Shown here in pieces: positions 59,099 to 64,000 of a stretch of DNA of 64,000 nt; the first letter of the stretch is position 1, and every line of letters starts with the position of its first letter. Source of the stretch: Phoronis australis (Eukaryota > Phoronida > Phoronidae). The notes below the pieces were generated by a model. That model was given only the letters and a program-made list of their open reading frames with translations, had not been told where the DNA came from and made no database searches. A program made the translations under genes and the position numbers. Where the stretch lies: NCBI GenBank assembly GCA_002633005.1, contig NMRA01000370.1, positions 128,229 to 192,228 on the forward strand, given 5' to 3'.

Positions 59099-59434
59099 CT
59101 TGGTGCAACCTGTTTTAAAAAATTGAAACATACAAAAACATTATCAGTATATTTGTGTCTAACTAACAAATGATAAGCATAAAAATAAATACAAATTGAA
59201 CAACTGCTAAAAGTTATCGTACTGTTTGCGGTACGCAAATCGGGTGAGAATCGTAACGTCTCTGTTGTACACAAGAGATCTTTTTGCGCATTTAAAAGAT
59301 GAACCTTGAATTTTTTTAACAAAATTCTCATTTTTATTGTTTTTGAACCCAGACATCGAAACAATCGCATGATGGCCTGCCAAAGTCTCCCATTTATTAG
59401 GACATATCATTGTTACCTGATCAAAATTTTGGTG

Positions 59435-59509
59435 CTCGCTGGTCCCCTACGTGCCTCAAGCCAGCTTGCTGGCTACTGACCACCTAGCGGCACGCTGGCA
59501 ACCAGCGAG
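59435..59509. repeat. Imperfect hairpin sequence
   Basis: CTCGCTGGT at 59435-59443 pairs with ACCAGCGAG at 59501-59509, GTGCC at 59451 with GGCAC at 59489, and CCAGC with GCTGG in the centre. Both flanks carry AAAATTTTGGTG/GAATTTTGGTG-type text. It may be a small foldback element downstream of the tRNA. Confidence 0.6.
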
Positions 59510-59655
59510 AATTTTGGTGTTGCTCTCTGCCAATCTAAATAATTTTTGAAATTTGAATCACAATTGAAAATTCCATGTCCTGTCTAAACCATAAAACTTT
59601 GACGGCCAATATTACTTGGTTTGCGGTCGTGTCGCCGTGGAACACAAAACTCTAG

Positions 59656-59805
59656 TCCTGGGTAGAGTTCAGTAATGTTTAGACCTACGTTAGGACCTTG
59701 CTAAAAATCAAGACTTCGCGAGATTTCATGAGATATTGTCCTGAATTTTGAATGAGAACACGTGGATTTTTTAGCCGCGAGACAGCTACTGAACTCTACC
59801 CTGGA
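59656..59805. repeat. Foldback of 18-bp arms
   Basis: CCTGGGTAGAGTTCAGTA near 59657 and TACTGAACTCTACCCTGG near 59785 are inverted repeats with one mismatch, about 110 bases apart. Confidence 0.75.
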
Positions 59806-59873
59806 ATGTCCAATGAGCGATACGTAAATCTCAATGGGAATGCCAACTCCCTTAGGTGACCTAAGTGTGCGCG

Positions 59874-59876
<3 letters not shown>

Positions 59877-59955
<79 letters not shown>
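59877..59955 (+). repeat. (GT)n microsatellite ending at an N
   Basis: About 39 uninterrupted GT units, closed by N at 59956. The true length is uncertain. Confidence 0.95.
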
Positions 59956-59956
59956 N

Positions 59957-62181
59957 TGATGCAGTTTTTTTTTTTGTTAAATCGATTTCTGAGCTCTGAT
60001 GCTTTCTGTAATATTCACTTGTACCAGTGAAATTCCCCACCATCCCACCACACCATTAAAATGTGCCTTCTGCTTTTTGACACACGGCGAAATTGACATA
60101 TTATCATATACTATGTTGTAATTTCCAACGCGACATGGCCCTAAAAATTAAAATGGAATGTTTCATTGGCTTTGGAGCTCCCGCAATTTCTCGTTTGACT
60201 AAAACAAAAAAGCTGTCGAACACTTTTGGGTGTTGCGTATCCCGGCCGTTCGCCAAAAACGCTGTTCGGACGTGCGTCTTGGCTTAAAGTCGACTATCCC
60301 GCTTTTTATCCGGAAGTCCCGCTTTTCAATGCAGTTGTCCCTATTTTCATTCTCAAATATTGACCGTGGCCACTATGCAGCACGTTTCTCTTTGTTATGA
60401 ATATTATCATTTTCCAGAGTCCACTTTCTTTAATAGCATAACCATTGTAAAAATGTGTTTCGATGTCTCGTGTTTACAGTACAAATATCAAGATCGATAA
60501 TTTTTACTTCCTCAACAAATGAGTTTATTTTGAACCTTTCATAGAAAGTCCTACACTGCAACCTTTGTAATAATATAGCCACAGCACATTTCAAAGCTAC
60601 ACGAAAGATGTTTGCCTGTTCTTATCTATCAGGAAAACTTTATCAGCAAATTTCGGAAAGGCAGTTGAGTTATTAATTTATTCACAGTTCTTAAATGTGA
60701 CTGTATCCTGAACTTTACTGTAAAATGTAATTGTGTCAAACGGCACGAAAGATCCAATTACTATATAAAGATGTACAATTCTGGATGAATGCAGGACTAA
60801 ATTCTTCATACTAGCTGTAAGATATCCATATTCTAAAACATTTGTTTAGACATTTTAGAACCAATGAAATTATTTCCGTGCTGGTTTAACTAGTTATTTA
60901 TTAGGCCTCTGAGGTTCATTCCCTTTTTCCATTTTACTGTCACACCTTGTTGTTTTTCGCTTTTTGGCGACACTTTCGGTTTCCGATTAAAAATATTTCA
61001 AGTCTGTCAGGTATGCGAAATGATAATTCCTTCTGTTATAACCATACATCATCAAGAACTAATAAATGGCTCTCTAATGTTCTGACTCTTTTGTAATTCG
61101 GTTGAAATACGGCGAAGTTGCGAAAAATTTTAGTGTCACAGTAGATGCCATAGTAAGAACCAACCCGGAAGAAACAAATGCAAACAGATTCCCGTGCATG
61201 CGCGGTGCAACCTCAGCAGCGTGAGATCGAAGTTGGCATTCCTGCAACTGGCTACAAGGCTAGAGTTCTATGAAACGAGATCGCCCGTAGGACGTGAACG
61301 GTGTAAAATATTTCAGCCAATCAGTGTTTAGAAGCGAATAGTTGTGATTTGCCAAACTGTTAGGTGTATCACTGAGATGATACCGAGTGTGGAACTAACA
61401 GATTTTTTAACTAAAGCCATCTTGTAGAACATCAGTGTTCTCCAAACTAAAGATCTCTTATCAGTACTGAAGAGGTCTAATGCTGTGTACAAGCTCAACG
61501 TGCCAGTGTGGCCAGTTTTATGTAGGCTCGACAACTGCAACACATCATTCTAAAAGTGACAGCAGCGCCCCCTGTATTCACTCTAAGTTACCAGAGATTA
61601 CACTTATCCTTAAGAGTGTTGTGAATAAGTTTAGATTGGCCTGATCATAGAGAATCTTCCCATGTTGAGATGAATGCTAGGGCGTCACTGAACGGTGAAC
61701 TCACCCATAGCATGTGCAACACCGTTTGTTTGCAGTACAGGTTTTTGCTAAGTTTCGCGTCTTTAGCTCAAGTAGAAAGAAAAATATTAGCTAACGTCTG
61801 GGGCCTGTTTCGTTAGATTCACCTTGTCTAATTTAAATCCAGAAGTGCCTGTTATCGATTCACTTTTGGATGTTGACGTTGTTTAGCAGGCTAGTCACGT
61901 GTTGCGACAAATGTATCCTAAACCACCACCACCTACTTTGACTGTAGCTTGTATTTGTATTTGTATTTGTTCTGGAATTATCCAAAACCCTGAACACTGA
62001 GCTCGCGTGTGACAAAGCCAGGAGTACTTATGTTGAAGTGCCAATACATTCATCCTGTCGATTCTGCAAAGATTAATTTTATTTTCCAGTCAAGTTAATT
62101 TTCCCCGGTTTTGAGTGATGCTATGTTAATTTCCGTGTTTACACAACATAATGTAGATGACGCAAATATATAGGCATTTAC
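59957..62181. other. No gene seen
   Basis: AT-rich with a CpG-richer patch near 61150-61310. No exon, RNA or clear element recognised. A short (TGTATT)n tract lies near 61950. Confidence 0.45.
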
Positions 62182-62680
62182 CTTTTCCATCAATTGGAAA
62201 ACTTGTCACTAGTATTCTGAATAAAGTATTGTATAAGTGGATCGAAAATAATGGTAAAGTTTTTGAACGTCAAGCTACAGTGGACCAGATATTTACTTTG
62301 TAAGCGTTATTCATTGACTTTTCAAAAGTTTTCGATCAAGTACCACATATGATTTGCTTTTTTCATCGAATTATGTACATTGGTGTCCATGACATTTAGT
62401 AAATTCTGCGAACAATGTACAGCAGCTGGGATCATGTGCTGAAACACGTGGTAGTTTAATAGACTTCTTTAGTAAGTGTCACTATTGGCGTCAGGGATAT
62501 TTACGCTATTTGTTTATATATGAAACTTAGGTTTCAGAAAAAATCGATGCGAGAAGTATCAGTACCATTTGCTTAAACAAGCTTGCTACAATAAGTCACT
62601 GTTGTATGTAGATGACATAGTTATGTGGTTTCTAACACCAATAAACTTTCAACAAATGTTGAACTGCCAAAGGCCTTTAT
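62182..62680 (+). pseudogene. Decayed non-LTR reverse transcriptase
   Basis: One frame from about 62202 reads LVTSILNKVLYKWIENNGKV, then QATVDQIFTL, a stop, ALFIDFSKVFDQVPHM (RT motif A, D in FIDFSKVFD), FFHRIMYIGVHDI and two further stops. LLYVDDIVMW (catalytic YVDD, motif C) follows near 62596. It resembles CR1/RTE-type LINE polymerases. Several stops and missing blocks show it is dead. Confidence 0.85.
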
Positions 62681-64000
62681 CACTAACGTCGACGTTTTGG
62701 TGTTTATGGGAGCGACGCTCTGTGAGAACGCTTTTAAGCGTTTTTAAAAAAACAGTTTCTGAGAGCACCTACGGGTGATTCTACATCGACCGTCACAGAT
62801 TTTCCTGAAACTTTATGAGGGCTTGGTTTACCCCTAGATATGCACTAAGTCACATTTTGATTTTTCTGACACTAGTTTTTATGCTGATGTTGCAAAAATG
62901 GCTTTTTCGACATTTATTTCAGTAAAAAGCTGCCAACTTTGGAGGACTATTAGGACTTAAACTTTAGGTATAACTATTATTTTTTTCTGTGAATGTATCA
63001 GACTTTAAGATTCAGAAACGTTTAATATATAAGATGGATATTGGTACTGGCTTTTCAAAAAATTGATAATTTTTGCGAATTTTCAAGGGACTGTTTATGG
63101 CTATGATGAGAAAGCGAGCAAATGATATAGCATGTGTGAATATGAAACCAATGTGATTTGATAGCATTGGGCTAGTTTGGTACATACAGGCAAAGTCAAA
63201 AGGATGGTCATTGTCCGCTTAGTAGTTAACATGCACCTTTACCGAGTATACAAGTACCGTGCACTTTTTGGCTACTCAGATAGCCTACAGTGATTACACA
63301 GCAGTTTTTTTAAAAGAGGCACTACATACATCAACATCACGATTTGTGTACGGAAAGCGAATTTGAAGGTATTTCTTTGATTTAGAGGGTTTTGGAATCA
63401 TCGAAAGCCTGAGAAGGGGGATCGGGTTNNNNNNNNNNNNNNNNNNCCCCCCCCCTTCTGTTAACATTATCGATTTTTCTAGTCTGATGACAACATTCAC
63501 TTCAAATTGGTAGTGATGGCGAAGGGTATGGGACAACAGTGAAAGTGGTGATGACGGTGAAGGTTCCGGAGGGCGACTTTGGTATCTCATCAAATTACAA
63601 AAGACAATTATACTCATACATCGAAGTCTGCGTGTATAACACAGTGTTACTCAGATCAGTCCCTAAAGTACACCACATCAGAGCGTAACGTGTAACTGAA
63701 AGAGAGTTGTGTACTTAGTTCAGCGACAATACATTTTACCCTAAACAACTGTTGGAAATGTCTGCTTGAGCGGCCACTTTTAAGCAGTCCATTGCCATTT
63801 GAGTGTCTAAGCCATGATGGGTGGACATTTTGAGCTCTACCCAGTGCATCATTCATAAGTTATTATCTATCGCTTGGCAAATTGTGGCGTTTCAAACCTT
63901 GCTCAACCTTGCTTATGTGCCATTGTGCAGCTTTTCAAAAAATACACGATAGGCCTACCTACACTGAAATTGATGGCAGGTGAGTGTATTTTTAATCAGT
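62681..64000. other. No gene seen; 18-base N gap at 63429-63446
   Basis: The gap abuts a run of C, a common sequencing failure. The remaining sequence shows no recognisable coding or RNA feature. Confidence 0.5.

Overview
This is animal nuclear DNA. Coding sequence is split into short exons with GT/AG junctions, introns run from about 0.3 to 4 kb, the base composition is AT-rich, and the spaces are filled with degraded transposons. The repeats (CAGTGGCGGATC-type hAT ends, short foldback elements, tandem arrays, LINE remnants) suggest a marine invertebrate, perhaps a deuterostome, but I cannot fix the phylum. Small N runs at 26981, 59956 and 63429-63446 show a draft assembly.

Three genes are well supported, all in the right-hand half. 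(1) On the + strand, 33420-40496 holds the last six coding exons of a gene I read as GTF3C1, the largest subunit of TFIIIC, which recruits RNA polymerase III to tRNA genes. The upstream exons of this long gene were not found with confidence. (2) On the - strand, 43707-58765 is a complete 15-exon PUS7, a TruD-family pseudouridine synthase. All junctions keep phase and give 653 residues, with the catalytic motif GTKDKRA in exon 6. (3) On the + strand, 58973-59089 is an intron-containing tRNA-Leu(CAA) with intact A box, B box and T-run terminator. It diverges from PUS7 across 207 bp. GTF3C1 and PUS7 converge, their stop codons about 3.2 kb apart. Three tRNA-biogenesis functions (transcription factor, tRNA modification, tRNA) therefore sit within about 26 kb.

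The left half (1-33.4 kb) is gene-poor. It holds a degenerate array built on TGACCTTGACC/AAGGTCA (about 4.14-4.72 kb), Harbinger-like elements (6119-6587, 24951-25600), a TIR element at 17111-17919, a GC-rich element with long TIRs at 20950-21499, tRNA-like sequences near 18.6 and 28.2 kb, a LINE 3' end at 26.3-26.7 kb beside a ~300-bp duplication around an N, and a palindromic element at 30614-30857. Two or three exon-like segments lie here but cannot be assigned.

In the right half, introns and spacers carry a 1.4-kb element (36337-37732), an inverted pair of the same 0.45-0.51-kb family (42012-42521, 44905-45354) with 6-bp target duplications, a 215-bp element with an 8-bp target duplication (47234-47448), a 2.37-kb hAT element with transposase remains (50227-52598), a 62-bp tandem array (54694-55010) and a long polypurine tract (about 56085-56275). 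The last 5 kb hold a (GT)n tract and a decayed reverse transcriptase (62.2-62.7 kb).
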